DNA of 62,009 nt. Source: an uncultured beta proteobacterium. Its GTDB lineage: Bacteria; Pseudomonadota; Gammaproteobacteria; Burkholderiales; Burkholderiaceae_C. Below, piece after piece: positions 26,882 through 36,621 of the stretch; position 1 is the stretch's first letter, and every line of letters starts with the position of its first letter. Below the pieces are notes generated by a model. It did no database searches and was not told the DNA's origin. It saw only the letters and a program-made list of their open reading frames with translations. A program made the position numbers and the translations under genes. The stretch is taken from positions 1-62,009 of the forward strand of contig CAIVXG010000186.1 in the NCBI GenBank assembly GCA_903909815.1, read 5' to 3'.

Positions 26882-27889
26882 TCAACATAAAGCCAGCGCC
26901 TCCAGGCATTCTCGTTTGTGCGCTTCGCCGCTGCCGGGAGCGACCACCTTTGCGGGCAGGCGCAGGCCGTAATCGAGCCCCATCCGGTCGCACTGCAAGA
27001 CCCAGGCGCACAGCCGGGCGAGCTTGCGCTCTGTGACCGACTGAGCGCCAGCGCCTTGAGCCGGCGCGGTCGAAGGCGCGGCAGCGGTGACGCCGGTGTG
27101 GTCGAAGTCCAGCCACAACTCCTCGCCCTCCTGCGGCTCGCGCTCGCGGCTCACCAGTTGGTCGGTGTGGGCGGCCTTTTTCCACACGATCTGCTTGAGC
27201 GGGTCGCCGCGCCGGTAGGCGCGCACGCCGTCGTAGTCGCCGCTGTCGCGGGCGTGCTGCAGCGCCGCGCCGCCACTGCGCGACTGTCCGTGCGGGAGCG
27301 GTGGCGGGTGGGCTTCGGGTGCGGGGTACACCAGCACCTGGGCTGCGGGCCGCCATACGGTCCAGACCCGAAACGTGCCCATGGGAAAACGCGTCTCCGC
27401 CGTGAGCGTGGGCACGCGGTGCCAACCGCGGGCCAGCGGCTGCCACGCCACCTGAATGCTGCTGCTGCCCTGCGCCGGAACGTCATTCCAGGCCCATTGG
27501 TTCAGTCCCAGAACGCTCAGGCCGATGCCATGGCGCACGGCGCGGCGCTGGCTTGAAAGCACCACGTCCAGCACCACCGCGGCGCGCGCAAACTGCGGTG
27601 GTGGCGGCAACAGATGCAGGCCCAAACCGCGCAAGCTGCCGTGGCAGATGTGCATGCCGACGACGGCGCTGCCGCCCAGCAGGAAGGTCAGCAGATAGCC
27701 CAGATTGAGCTGGTAGTTGATGGCGCCCACCAGCAGCACCAGCAGCGTCACGAACAGCATCATCCCGGCGCGCGTGGGCAGGATGTAGACCGTGCGCTGC
27801 GTCAGCGTGATGCTGTCCGACAGCGGCAGGCGCGACTCGAACCAGCGGCGAAAGCGCGCTCGCAATGGACTCAAGGCCTGGTTCATCAT
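26882..27889 (-). CDS. DUF58 domain protein of the moxR-tgpA operon
   Basis: A 335-residue protein with two membrane helices near residues 40-85 (RAGMMLFVTLLVLLVGAINY and the next), then a soluble part. DYDGVRAYRRGDPLKQIVWKK contains the DUF58 hallmark of an RxYxxGDxxRxIxWk type. DUF58 proteins partner with MoxR ATPases and resemble von Willebrand factor A-type proteins. ATG 27889 (or the next codon, 27886) is chosen; the longer frame to 27979 overlaps the moxR coding end. It lies 37 bases after the moxR stop and 28 bases before tgpA. Confidence 0.88.
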   Translation of the reverse strand: MMNQALSPLRARFRRWFESRLPLSDSITLTQRTVYILPTRAGMMLFVTLLVLLVGAINYQLNLGYLLTFLLGGSAVVGMHICHGSLRGLGLHLLPPPPQFARAAVVLDVVLSSQRRAVRHGIGLSVLGLNQWAWNDVPAQGSSSIQVAWQPLARGWHRVPTLTAETRFPMGTFRVWTVWRPAAQVLVYPAPEAHPPPLPHGQSRSGGAALQHARDSGDYDGVRAYRRGDPLKQIVWKKAAHTDQLVSREREPQEGEELWLDFDHTGVTAAAPSTAPAQGAGAQSVTERKLARLCAWVLQCDRMGLDYGLRLPAKVVAPGSGEAHKRECLEALALC

Positions 27890-27926
27890 TGGCGTGGAAA
27901 TCAGCCCTTGACCCCGCGTGCCGGTT

Positions 27927-28847
27927 TCAAGGCAAGGCCACCGCGTCCAGCATGGCGCGCACTTGCTCCACTGAGCCACGACCCGCGTCGCCCACCGGAA
28001 TCAAGCGGTGCGCCGCGGTCTGCGCCAGGATGGCTTGCACGTCGTCGGGGGCGGCGTAGTCGCGCCCGCTGAGCAGCGCCTGCGCCTTGGCCGCGCGCAG
28101 TACGGCGATGCCGGCGCGCGGGCTCAAGCCTTGAGCAAACCAGCGCCCGTTTCGGGTGGCGGCCACGATGTCCTGCACATAGTCCAGCAGTGGCGCCGCC
28201 ACGTGAATCTGTTGCACCAGTTGCTGCAACTGTTGCAACTCGCCCTCGGTCAACAGGCTGGGCAGTTTTTCCACCAGGTCGCGCCGGTCCACGCCGGCGA
28301 GCAGCTCGCGCTCGGCCAGGCGATCCGGGTAGCCCAGCGAGATGCGCATGTGAAAGCGGTCCAGCTGCGACTCCGGCAAGGCGTAGGTGCCGACTTGGTC
28401 GTGCGGGTTTTGCGTCGCGATGACAAAGAAGGGTGAGGGCAGGGCGCGCGTTTGCCCGTCGATCGTGACCTGCTTTTCCTCCATGGCTTCGAGCAATGCG
28501 CTCTGGGTTTTCGGGCTGGCGCGGTTGATTTCGTCGGCCAGCAAGACTTGCGCAAACAGGGGGCCAGGATGAAACACGAAGGCTTCGCGGCCGCGCTCAT
28601 AGACCGACACGCCCGACAGATCGCTGGGCATCAGGTCGGAGGTGAACTGCACGCGCGAAAACTGCAGCCCAAACGTCTTGGCCAGGGCGTGCGCCAGCGT
28701 GGTCTTGCCTACGCCCGGAACGTCTTCGATCAGCAGATGACCGCCTGCGAGCAGGCAGGCCACGCCGTCCTGCACTTGGGGCTCTTTCCCCACGAGCACC
28801 GTGTTAAGCTGATTAAGCAGCGATTTGAGTTTGATTTGTGCTTGCAT
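27927..28847 (-). CDS. moxR: MoxR-family AAA+ ATPase
   Basis: A 306-residue AAA+ protein. Walker A is DVPGVGKT (42-49), Walker B VLLADEINRA (about 103-112), sensor I ATQNPHDQVGTYALPESQLDRF, and the C-terminal helical part carries GLSPRAGIAVLRAAKA. MoxR proteins act as chaperones for assembling or activating partner enzymes; here the partners are the DUF58 and TgpA proteins encoded downstream. The ATG at 28847 begins just before the first conserved helix; the frame runs much further upstream only because it shadows the deacetylase gene. It is the first gene of the operon and diverges from that gene over 33 bases. Confidence 0.92.
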   Translation of the reverse strand: MQAQIKLKSLLNQLNTVLVGKEPQVQDGVACLLAGGHLLIEDVPGVGKTTLAHALAKTFGLQFSRVQFTSDLMPSDLSGVSVYERGREAFVFHPGPLFAQVLLADEINRASPKTQSALLEAMEEKQVTIDGQTRALPSPFFVIATQNPHDQVGTYALPESQLDRFHMRISLGYPDRLAERELLAGVDRRDLVEKLPSLLTEGELQQLQQLVQQIHVAAPLLDYVQDIVAATRNGRWFAQGLSPRAGIAVLRAAKAQALLSGRDYAAPDDVQAILAQTAAHRLIPVGDAGRGSVEQVRAMLDAVALP

Positions 28848-28880
28848 GGTTAGTACGTTACCCGAAAATTTCTTCCAAGG

Positions 28881-29840
28881 ATGAGGATCGTGAACAAGAC
28901 CGGCTATTTCACCCACAGCGATTGCAGAAAACACGAAATGGGGCCGGGCCACCCGGAGTGCCCCGAGCGATTGGACGCGATCGAAGACCGATTGCTCATC
29001 AGCGGCCTGGACATCGCGCTGGAGCGGCGCGAGGCGCCCTTGGCGTCGATCAGCGACATCGAACTGGCGCATGGCCGCATGCACATCGCGGCGCTGCGCG
29101 GCTTGAGCGACCAGTTGGCAGAAGAGGTGGAAGCCGGCGGCCCGACGCACACACAGGTCGACCCCGACACTTCCATGAACGTCCATACCTGGAAGGCCGC
29201 TTTGCGGGCCGCTGGCGCTTCGCTTGCCGCCACCGATGCAGTGCTGGCGGGTGAGCTGGAAAACGCGTTCTGCGCCGTGCGCCCGCCCGGCCACCACGCT
29301 TGCCGCGACAAGGCCATGGGCTTTTGCTTTTTCAACAACGTGGCCATTGCCGCCAAGTACGCGCTGGAGCGCCACGGCCTGCAGCGCGTGGCGATCGTGG
29401 ACTTTGACGTGCACCACGGCAACGGCACGGAAGACATCGTGGCCGGCGACGCGCGCATCCTGATGGTGAGCTTTTACCAGCACCCCTATTACCCGGAATG
29501 GACCTACTCCAGCGCGCCCAACCTGATGAACCTGCCGGTGCCGGCCTATACCAAGGGCATGGACATCCGCGAGATGATCGAAGCCACCTGGTTTCCGCGG
29601 CTGGAGGCGCATCGACCCGAGATGATCTTCATCAGCGCGGGCTTTGACGCCCATCGCGAAGACGACATGGGCCAACTCGGCCTGGTCGAGCAGGACTACG
29701 CCTGGATCACGCACCGTATCAAGGACGTGGCGCGCCGTCATGCCAAGGGTCGAATCGTCTCGTGCCTGGAAGGCGGCTACAACCTGAGCGCGCTCGCGCG
29801 CAGCGTGGAAGCGCATATCCGCGTGCTGGCCGATGTCTAG
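28881..29840 (+). CDS. Histone deacetylase-superfamily enzyme (AcuC/Hda class)
   Basis: A 319-residue class II-like deacetylase. Zinc ligands are D176 and H178 (DFDVHHGNG) and D256 (AGFDAHRED). The catalytic pair is H138/H139 in RPPGHH, and Y300 in EGGY is the transition-state tyrosine. Substrates in bacteria include acetyl-lysine in proteins, acetylpolyamines or similar amides. The ATG at 28881 is used; a GTG three codons later is possible. It is near a Pat-type acetyltransferase gene (30868), with a CDF transporter gene between, all on the same strand, which could make a protein-acetylation pair. Confidence 0.9.
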   Translation: MRIVNKTGYFTHSDCRKHEMGPGHPECPERLDAIEDRLLISGLDIALERREAPLASISDIELAHGRMHIAALRGLSDQLAEEVEAGGPTHTQVDPDTSMNVHTWKAALRAAGASLAATDAVLAGELENAFCAVRPPGHHACRDKAMGFCFFNNVAIAAKYALERHGLQRVAIVDFDVHHGNGTEDIVAGDARILMVSFYQHPYYPEWTYSSAPNLMNLPVPAYTKGMDIREMIEATWFPRLEAHRPEMIFISAGFDAHREDDMGQLGLVEQDYAWITHRIKDVARRHAKGRIVSCLEGGYNLSALARSVEAHIRVLADV

Positions 29841-29916
29841 GCGGGCCAGGTGCCTCCGCTGATTTCGCACCTGCAGCCGCGGGCGGGCGGCTGTGATGAA
29901 GTCGCGAGGAAGCTAT

Positions 29917-30828
29917 ATGTCATCGACTGCACCTGAAGGCTCGACCCGGGCCATTTTCTATGCCCTGGGCGCCAATGGCGGTATCGCGCTCGCCAAGTTC
30001 GTTGCCGCCGCCTACAGCGGCTCCGGCGCCATGTTTGCGGAAGGGATTCACTCGGCGGCGGATTGCGCAAACCAGGTGCTGTTGCTCGTGGGCATGAAGC
30101 GCGCACAAGCAGGCGAGTCGGACGAACACCCCATGGGAACCGAGCGCGTGACCTACTTCTATTCGATGATGGTGGCGCTGCTGCTGTTCTTTGTGGGCGG
30201 CGCCTATTCTGCCTACGAGGGTGTGCACCGCCTGCTGCACCCCGAGGGGCTGTCCAACGCGGGGGTCGCGCTGGCCGTACTGGCGGTGTCGATGCTGCTG
30301 GAGGGCCTATCCCTGCGCGGCGCGCTGCGTGAAATTCGCAAGGTCGCCAACGGCAAGCCGTTCCTGCAATGGTTTCGCGAAACGCGCGAAAGCGAGTTGA
30401 TGGTGGTCGCCGGCGAGGACATCGCCGCGTTGGGTGGCTTGGTGCTGGCCTTTGTGGCGGTGCTGCTGACACTGCTCACGGGCAACCCGGTGTTTGACGC
30501 GTTGGGCAGCCTGGGCGTGGGCATCATGCTGATGCTGGTGGCGCTGGCGGTGCTGACGGAAGTCAAAGCCATGATCGTGGGCGAGTCGGCCGCCCCCGAT
30601 ACGCGTGCCGAAATCGAACAGTTTGTCGCGTCCCAGCCCGAGGTGGAACAGGTGTTTCGCATCATCACCCTTGCCTGGGGCACGCAACTGATGATCGCGG
30701 TCAAAGCCAAAATGGCGCACACCGAAACTGCGCTGCAGATGGTCGAAGCCATCAACGCCGTGGAAGAGCGCATGCAGCAGCGCTGGCCGCAGGCTCGCTA
30801 TGTCTTTTTTGAACCCGATATCAGTTAG
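29917..30828 (+). CDS. Cation diffusion facilitator family transporter
   Basis: The 303-residue protein has the CDF fold: helix 2 with GIHSAADCANQ (the HSxxD metal site), a DEHPMGTERVTYF loop, helix 5 with EDIAALGGLVLA, and a cytoplasmic C-terminal domain (about 215-303, EQVFRIITLAWG). It should export divalent metal by proton exchange; Zn2+ is most common, though D-to-E and D-to-A changes at the helix 5 metal site (EDIAA) make another metal such as Mn or Fe possible. The ATG at 29917 follows GAGGAAG; GTG 29893 and ATG 29896 are upstream alternatives. Confidence 0.87.
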   Translation: MSSTAPEGSTRAIFYALGANGGIALAKFVAAAYSGSGAMFAEGIHSAADCANQVLLLVGMKRAQAGESDEHPMGTERVTYFYSMMVALLLFFVGGAYSAYEGVHRLLHPEGLSNAGVALAVLAVSMLLEGLSLRGALREIRKVANGKPFLQWFRETRESELMVVAGEDIAALGGLVLAFVAVLLTLLTGNPVFDALGSLGVGIMLMLVALAVLTEVKAMIVGESAAPDTRAEIEQFVASQPEVEQVFRIITLAWGTQLMIAVKAKMAHTETALQMVEAINAVEERMQQRWPQARYVFFEPDIS

Positions 30829-30832
30829 GATG

Positions 30833-30854
30833 GGGTTAATATAAGGGTAAACCC
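30833..30854. promoter_or_regulatory. GGGTT...AACCC inverted repeat before the acetyltransferase gene
   Basis: GGGTT at 30833-30837 faces AACCC at 30850-30854, with a second GGGT inside (GGGTAAACCC at 30845-30854). It lies between the CDF stop and the ATG at 30868, so it could be an operator or promoter-proximal site. No regulator is identified from sequence. Confidence 0.35.
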
Positions 30855-30867
30855 TGAATGGAGTTCC

Positions 30868-33546
30868 ATGGACAAGCACTTTCTCACTTCTCTTTTCTCC
30901 CCAGGCTCGCTCGTGGTCTTCTGCGGCAACGTGGACGACCCCGCATCCCAGACGCCCCAGGCCCAGGCCTTGCTGGCGGCGCTGAAGGCGCAGCGCTTTG
31001 CCGGCAGCATCACATTCCTGGACATCCACGCCAGCGGCACCCTGGCCGATCTGGCGCAGGCCAGCGCAGATTTGGCGGTGATCGCGCTGCCGCCCAAGGA
31101 CGTGGCGGCGGCGCTGGAACTGGTGGGGCGCATCAAATGTCCCTCGGCGCTGGTGGTGTCGTCCGGCATCGACGCGCAGCAGGCGGCCGAGTTGACAAAG
31201 ATCGCACGGCGTGAAGGCATCCATCTGCTAGGTCCGAACTGCCTGGGATTTCAGCGCCCGCATTTGCAGCTCAACGCCAGTGCCGCGGGCGCGCTCGCCG
31301 CACCGGGATCGCTGGCGTTGGTGTCGCAGTCGGGTGCGCTCACCGCGTCCATTCTGGACTGGGCCAAAAGCAATGCCGTGGGCTTTTCGGCCGTGGTCTC
31401 GCTGGGCCCGAACACGGCCGTGGACATGGCGCAGGTGCTGGACTTTCTGGCGTCCGATGCACACACCCACAGCATCGTGATCTACCTCGAAGGCATCACC
31501 CATGCCCGGCGCTTCATGAGCGCCTTGCGCGCGGCCGCCAACGCCAAACCGGTGGTGGTGCTCAAGGCCGGCCGCAAGGCCGAAGGCAATCGTGCCGCAC
31601 TCACGCACTCGGGCTCCATCGTGGGCAGCGACGACGTGTTTGACGCCGCCTTGCGCCGCGCCGGTGCCGTGCGCGTGCGCTCTTTTGTGGCCCTGTTCTC
31701 CGCCGCCAAATGCCTGGCTTCACGCTATCGACCGGTGGGGCGGCGCCTGGCCGTGATCACGAATGGTGGCGGTCCCGGCGTGCTCGCGGCCGACTGGATC
31801 AGCGAGATCAAGCTCGAATTGGCCACGCTGTCGCCGGAGCGGGTGAAGGCGCTGCAACCCTTGTTGGGGCCGATGGCGTCGTTAAGTGACCTGATCGACC
31901 TGTCCGAAGAGGCCAGCGCGGAGCAGTTTCGCGCTGCGGTCGAAGTCGCCGCCCAGGATCGAAGCATTGACGGCATTCTGGTGATTTATTCGCCCAAGGT
32001 GGGGGTCGATGGTGGCGCCATCGCGCAGGCGCTCGCCGACGTGCATGCGAGGGCGGGCAAGCCGCTGCTGACCTGCTGGATGGGCGACGCCAGCGTGGGT
32101 GCAGCGCGCAGCATCCTGAAGGACGCGGCCATCCCCAGTTTTCGCACGCCCGAAGCGGCGGTTGGGGCCTTTGGCAACATCGCTTCTTTTTATCAAAACC
32201 AGCAGTTGCTGCAGCAAACGCCGCCCCCCTTGTCCAATCTGGCCAAGCCTGATGTCGAGGGCGCGCGCCTGCTCATCGAAAGCGTGTTGGCGGAGCGGCG
32301 CAATGTGCTCACCGAGATGGAATCCAAGTCCTTGCTGGCTTCGTTTCACATCCCCGTGAGCAAGACCCTGCTGGCGCGCAGCGCCAACGAAGCCATGATG
32401 ATCGCTTCGCAACTGGGCTTCCCGGTGGTGCTGAAGATCGATTCGCCCGATGTCAGCCACAAGTCCGACGTGCAAGGCGTGGTGCTGAACCTGATGAGCG
32501 CCATGAGCGTGCGCGACACCTATGTCGACATGGTGCGCTCGGTGCAGGCGCTGCTGCCCAAGGCGCGCATCAACGGCGTCACGGTGCAGAAGATGTCGGG
32601 GCAAAAGCGCGGGCGCGAAGTCTGTGTCGGCCTGGTCACCGACGAGCCCTTCGGGCCGGTCATCACCTTTGGTGCGGGCGGCACCATGATCGAGTTGATT
32701 GACGACCGCGCCATGGAACTGCCGCCGCTGAACCAGTTTCTGGCGCGACGCCTGATCGAGCGCTCGCGCGTGTCCCAGACCCTGGGTGAGTGGCGCGGCG
32801 CGCCGGCCGCCGACACCGACGCGCTGGAACAAATTCTGCTGCGGGTGTCGGAGATGGTGTGCGAGTTGCCGCAACTGCGCGAGATGGACATCAACCCCAT
32901 CATCGCGGACGAGTCGGGGGCGCTGGCCGTGGACGCGCGCATCGTGGTCTCGAGTGCCCCGGCCTCGGCGCACCATTACAACCACCTCGCGATCCTGCCT
33001 TATCCGGCCCAGTACGAGCAACTCTGGCCGCTGCGCGACGGTGGCGACTACACGGTGCGCCCGATCCACCCGGACGACGCGCAGATGCTGCAGGATCTGG
33101 TGCGCGGCATGTCGCCCGAGAGCCGCTATTTTCGCTTCATCTCCAGCATCCAGGAGTTGCCCGCCACCCTGCTGTCGCGTTTCACGCTGATCGACTACGA
33201 CCGCGAAATGGCGTTGGTGGCGGTGGTCAGGGAGCGAGGCCCTGGCGCCGATGGCGAGAGCATCGAGAGCGACCGCATCATTGGCGTGTCACGCTACATC
33301 ACGAATCCGGACAGCACCAGCTGCGAGTTCTCGCTGGTGGTGGCAGACGATTTCAAGGGCCAGGGCCTGGGCTCGCGCCTGATGCAGTCCATCATGGATG
33401 TGGCGCGCGAAAAGGGTCTGAGCGAAATCGACGGCCTGGTGCTGGCGAAGAACCCGGACATGCTCAAGCTCATGAAGGGCCTGGGTTTCTCCATCAAGCC
33501 CTTTGCCGAAGACAACGACTTCAAGCTGGTGACAAAGGCGTTGTAG
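30868..33546 (+). CDS. Pat-type protein lysine acetyltransferase (acyl-CoA synthetase-like domains + GNAT)
   Basis: An 892-residue fusion. Residues about 1-130 are a CoA-binding domain (VALPPKDVAAALE, SSGIDA, LLGPNCLG). About 145-430 is a succinyl-CoA-ligase-like region (SQSGALTASILDW, ALTHSGSIVGSDDVFDAALRRAG). About 480-690 is an ATP-grasp domain (PVVLKIDSPDVSHKSD), and the last 170 residues form a GNAT domain (VADDFKGQGLGSRLMQSIMD). The layout equals E. coli PatZ/Salmonella Pat, which acetylates acetyl-CoA synthetase and other proteins. The ADP-forming ligase activity is normally lost in this group. ATG 30868 follows TGGAG. Confidence 0.9.
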   Translation: MDKHFLTSLFSPGSLVVFCGNVDDPASQTPQAQALLAALKAQRFAGSITFLDIHASGTLADLAQASADLAVIALPPKDVAAALELVGRIKCPSALVVSSGIDAQQAAELTKIARREGIHLLGPNCLGFQRPHLQLNASAAGALAAPGSLALVSQSGALTASILDWAKSNAVGFSAVVSLGPNTAVDMAQVLDFLASDAHTHSIVIYLEGITHARRFMSALRAAANAKPVVVLKAGRKAEGNRAALTHSGSIVGSDDVFDAALRRAGAVRVRSFVALFSAAKCLASRYRPVGRRLAVITNGGGPGVLAADWISEIKLELATLSPERVKALQPLLGPMASLSDLIDLSEEASAEQFRAAVEVAAQDRSIDGILVIYSPKVGVDGGAIAQALADVHARAGKPLLTCWMGDASVGAARSILKDAAIPSFRTPEAAVGAFGNIASFYQNQQLLQQTPPPLSNLAKPDVEGARLLIESVLAERRNVLTEMESKSLLASFHIPVSKTLLARSANEAMMIASQLGFPVVLKIDSPDVSHKSDVQGVVLNLMSAMSVRDTYVDMVRSVQALLPKARINGVTVQKMSGQKRGREVCVGLVTDEPFGPVITFGAGGTMIELIDDRAMELPPLNQFLARRLIERSRVSQTLGEWRGAPAADTDALEQILLRVSEMVCELPQLREMDINPIIADESGALAVDARIVVSSAPASAHHYNHLAILPYPAQYEQLWPLRDGGDYTVRPIHPDDAQMLQDLVRGMSPESRYFRFISSIQELPATLLSRFTLIDYDREMALVAVVRERGPGADGESIESDRIIGVSRYITNPDSTSCEFSLVVADDFKGQGLGSRLMQSIMDVAREKGLSEIDGLVLAKNPDMLKLMKGLGFSIKPFAEDNDFKLVTKAL

Positions 33547-33639
33547 TGCGCTGCGCCGGATCAGACCGCCCGGCGCAGCAGCCTGACCTAGCTCCAACGG
33601 ACTGGTGGATTTCGTTCAGTTTAGCGTCCTGGTTGGGGC

Positions 33640-36519
33640 TTAGCCCGTGTTGCGCAAGCCCGCCGCGATGCCGTTGATGGAAATATGAATCCCTCGCTGC
33701 ACGCGTTCGTCGGCCTGGCCGGCGCGGTAGCGGCGCACCAGTTCCACCTGCAGGTGATGCAGCGGGTCGATGTAGGGAAAGCGGTGGCGCATGGAGCGCT
33801 GCAGCGCGGCGTTGTTGGACAAGCGCTGTTTGTCGCCGGTGATCAGGCCCAGGGCCGTGGCGGTGCGCTGCCACTCGGCCTCGATGGTGGCGAAGATCTT
33901 CCTGCGCAGGCGTGCATCGCTCACCAGTTCGGCATAGCGCGAGGCCAGGGCCAGATCGCTTTTTGCCAGCACCATGTCCATGTTGGAGAGCAGGGTGCGA
34001 AAGAATGGCCATTGGCGTTCCATTTTTTGCAGCAGCGCAATGCGCTCCTTGCGCGACTTGGCGCCGCCCTGATTCAGATAGGATTCGACTGCCGAGCCGA
34101 AGCCGTACCAACCCGGCAGCGTCAGGCGGCACTGGCCCCAGCTGAAGCCCCAGGGAATGGCGCGCAGGTCTTCAATCTTCTGAGTCGCCTTGCGCGACGC
34201 CGGACGTGAGCCGATGTTGAGCTCGGCGATCTCGCGCAGCGGTGTGGAGCCGAAGAAGTAGTCGGCAAAACCGGGCGTCTCGTACACCAGTGCGCGGTAC
34301 GCGCTCATGCTGGCTTGAGACAGTTCGTCCGCGGCCTGCAGGAAAGCGGGCGTGGCCGATTTGGTAGGTTGCAACAGCGTGGCTTCGAGCGTGGCCGCCA
34401 CCAGGGTTTCCAGGTTGCGCCGGCCGATTTCGGGGTTGGCGTATTTGGAGCCGATGACCTCGCCCTGTTCGGTCAGGCGCAGTTGCCCGCGCACCGTTCC
34501 CGGCGGCTGCGCCAGTATCGCCTGGTAGCTCGGACCGCCGCCACGCCCCACGGTGCCGCCGCGACCATGGAACAGACGCAATTGAATGTTGTGGCTGTTG
34601 GCAAGCACGTCGAACAGTTCCACCAGCGCGATTTCGGCGCGGTACAGCTCCCAGTTGCTGGTGAAGATGCCGCCGTCCTTGTTGCTGTCTGAGTAGCCCA
34701 GCATGATGTCCTGCTCGGCGCCGGAGCGCCGCACCAGTTGCGCCACACCCGGCAACGCGTAGAAGTCGCGCATGATGGGCGCGGCGTTGCGCAGGTCCGC
34801 TATGGTTTCGAACAGCGGCACCACGATCAGGTCGCTGTGGGCCGCAGCATCGAGCGTGCCCTGCACCAGTCCCACTTCCTTTTGCAGCAGCAGCACTTCG
34901 AGCAGGTCGCTCACGGTCTCTGTGTGGCTGATGATGTAGTGGCGAATCGCCTGCGCGCCATAGCGCTCGCGCATGAGCTTGGCCGCGTCGAAGATCGCCA
35001 GTTCGGCCTGGGTGTGGGCCGAGTAATCCACGCCCAGCACGCGCAGTCGGCGCGCGTCGTTCAGCAGTCCGAGCAGCACTGCTCTTTTGGCCATTTCGTC
35101 CAACGCGCTGTAGTTGGCCTCGATGCGCGCCACCGCCAGCAGTTCGGCCACCACTTCCTCGTGCTTGTCCGAACTTTGCCGCAGGTCCACCGTGGCCAGA
35201 TGAAAGCCGAACACTTCCACCGCGCGGATCAGCGGGTGCAGGCGCTGCGCCACCAGGGCGTCGCCGTGGTGCGTCATGAGAGATGCGCGAATCGTGCACA
35301 GGTCGCCCAGGAAATCCTCGGCCAGCAAATAGGCGTTTTGCGGCGCCACCGCGTGGCGCGCGGCCTCGCCCCCGGTCAAGTCCTTGAGCGTGGCGGCCAG
35401 GCGCGCGTAGATGCCGGTCAGCGCCCGGCGATAGGGCTCGTCCTTGCGGTGTTCGTTCTTGTCGGGCGAACTCTCTGCCAGCGCCTGCATCTGCGGCGAC
35501 ACGTCGATCAGCAGCGCCGAGAGCGAGAGTTCTCCGCCCAGGAAGTGGACCTCGGTCAGGTAGTGGCGCAGCGCGACTTCGGCCTGGCGGCGCAGCGCGT
35601 ATTGCAGGGTTTGCGCGCTCACGTTGGGGTTGCCGTCGCGGTCGCCGCCGATCCACTGGCCCATGCGCAAAAAACTGGCAACCGGGTGTTGGCCCAGTTC
35701 GCGCTCCAAGTCGGCGTAGAGCTTGGGGATTTCGCGCAGGAAGGTCGATTCGTAGTAGCTCAGCGCGTTTTCCACTTCGTCCGCAACCGTGAGCTTGGAC
35801 GTGCGCAGCAAGCGCGTCTGCCACAGTTGCATCACGCGCGAGCGCAACTGCGCTTCGTTGGCGGCCAGGTCGCGCGGCGTCACGGCGTCCTTGCCCGAGG
35901 GCGACAGCAGGGCGCGCAGCTTGATGTCGTCGCGCGCCGTGAGCGACAGTGCGATGTCGCGCTCGGCGTCCAGAATGCTCTTGCGCTGCACTTCCGTGGG
36001 GTGCGCCGTGAGTACGGGCGACACGTAGGCGTTCGCCAGCGTCTGCGAAATAGTTTTGGGCGTGATGCCAGCCCAGCGCAGGCGCGACAGCGCCACCTCG
36101 ATGCTGCCCTCCTGGGTATCACCAGCGCGCTCGTGCACCGCGCGGCGGCGGATATGGTGGCGGTCTTCGGCCAGGTTGGCCAGATGGCTGAAGTAGGTGA
36201 AGGCGCGGATCACGCTCACTGTCTGGTCGCCGCTCAGGCCCTTGAGCAACTTCTTCAGGCTCTTGTCGGCATCTTGGTCGGCGTGCCGGCGAAACGCCAC
36301 CGACAGTTTGCGGATCTGCTCCACCAGGTCAAACGCGGCGGCACCTTCTTGTTCGCGGATCACATCGCCCAGGATGCGGCCCAACAGACGGATGTCTTCC
36401 ACCAGCGGACGCTCGTTCTCCTTGGCTTTGGTCAGCGCCGTGTGGCCGCGGGCGGGCGGGCTGGGCTTGTCGGTGCGGGTGGCGGATGGGTTCATGGGCG
36501 GACGGTCCACGGCATTCAT
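33640..36519 (-). CDS. ppc: Phosphoenolpyruvate carboxylase
   Basis: A 959-residue enzyme making oxaloacetate from PEP and bicarbonate to refill the TCA cycle. Seen are the catalytic histidine H173 in [31 protein letters not shown], the glycine-rich loop [14 protein letters not shown] and the C-terminal RNTG. The ATG at 36519 is used, with 36495 an alternative; the N-terminus has a Pro-rich, poorly conserved leader of about 35 residues. The frame is open to 36861 on the same strand but that part overlaps hemC on the opposite strand. It is divergent from hemC, as in other Burkholderiales. Confidence 0.94.
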   Translation of the reverse strand: MNAVDRPPMNPSATRTDKPSPPARGHTALTKAKENERPLVEDIRLLGRILGDVIREQEGAAAFDLVEQIRKLSVAFRRHADQDADKSLKKLLKGLSGDQTVSVIRAFTYFSHLANLAEDRHHIRRRAVHERAGDTQEGSIEVALSRLRWAGITPKTISQTLANAYVSPVLTAHPTEVQRKSILDAERDIALSLTARDDIKLRALLSPSGKDAVTPRDLAANEAQLRSRVMQLWQTRLLRTSKLTVADEVENALSYYESTFLREIPKLYADLERELGQHPVASFLRMGQWIGGDRDGNPNVSAQTLQYALRRQAEVALRHYLTEVHFLGGELSLSALLIDVSPQMQALAESSPDKNEHRKDEPYRRALTGIYARLAATLKDLTGGEAARHAVAPQNAYLLAEDFLGDLCTIRASLMTHHGDALVAQRLHPLIRAVEVFGFHLATVDLRQSSDKHEEVVAELLAVARIEANYSALDEMAKRAVLLGLLNDARRLRVLGVDYSAHTQAELAIFDAAKLMRERYGAQAIRHYIISHTETVSDLLEVLLLQKEVGLVQGTLDAAAHSDLIVVPLFETIADLRNAAPIMRDFYALPGVAQLVRRSGAEQDIMLGYSDSNKDGGIFTSNWELYRAEIALVELFDVLANSHNIQLRLFHGRGGTVGRGGGPSYQAILAQPPGTVRGQLRLTEQGEVIGSKYANPEIGRRNLETLVAATLEATLLQPTKSATPAFLQAADELSQASMSAYRALVYETPGFADYFFGSTPLREIAELNIGSRPASRKATQKIEDLRAIPWGFSWGQCRLTLPGWYGFGSAVESYLNQGGAKSRKERIALLQKMERQWPFFRTLLSNMDMVLAKSDLALASRYAELVSDARLRRKIFATIEAEWQRTATALGLITGDKQRLSNNAALQRSMRHRFPYIDPLHHLQVELVRRYRAGQADERVQRGIHISINGIAAGLRNTG

Positions 36520-36621
36520 GGGAAAGGCTTTCTTGTTGTGGGTCAACGCAGTGGCGGTACTGCGCACGAAGTGCCATGCTAGCATCCACGTCTGGAAAAA
36601 TATTACCAACAGGTTACGACT

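Noticed and set aside
28848-29870. Upstream extension of the MoxR frame
   Set aside because: It only mirrors the deacetylase gene on the other strand; MoxR homology begins at 28847.
34738-36582. 614-codon forward open frame
   Set aside because: Exact antisense shadow of ppc with typical His/Arg/Gln-rich composition; ppc has full catalytic motifs.
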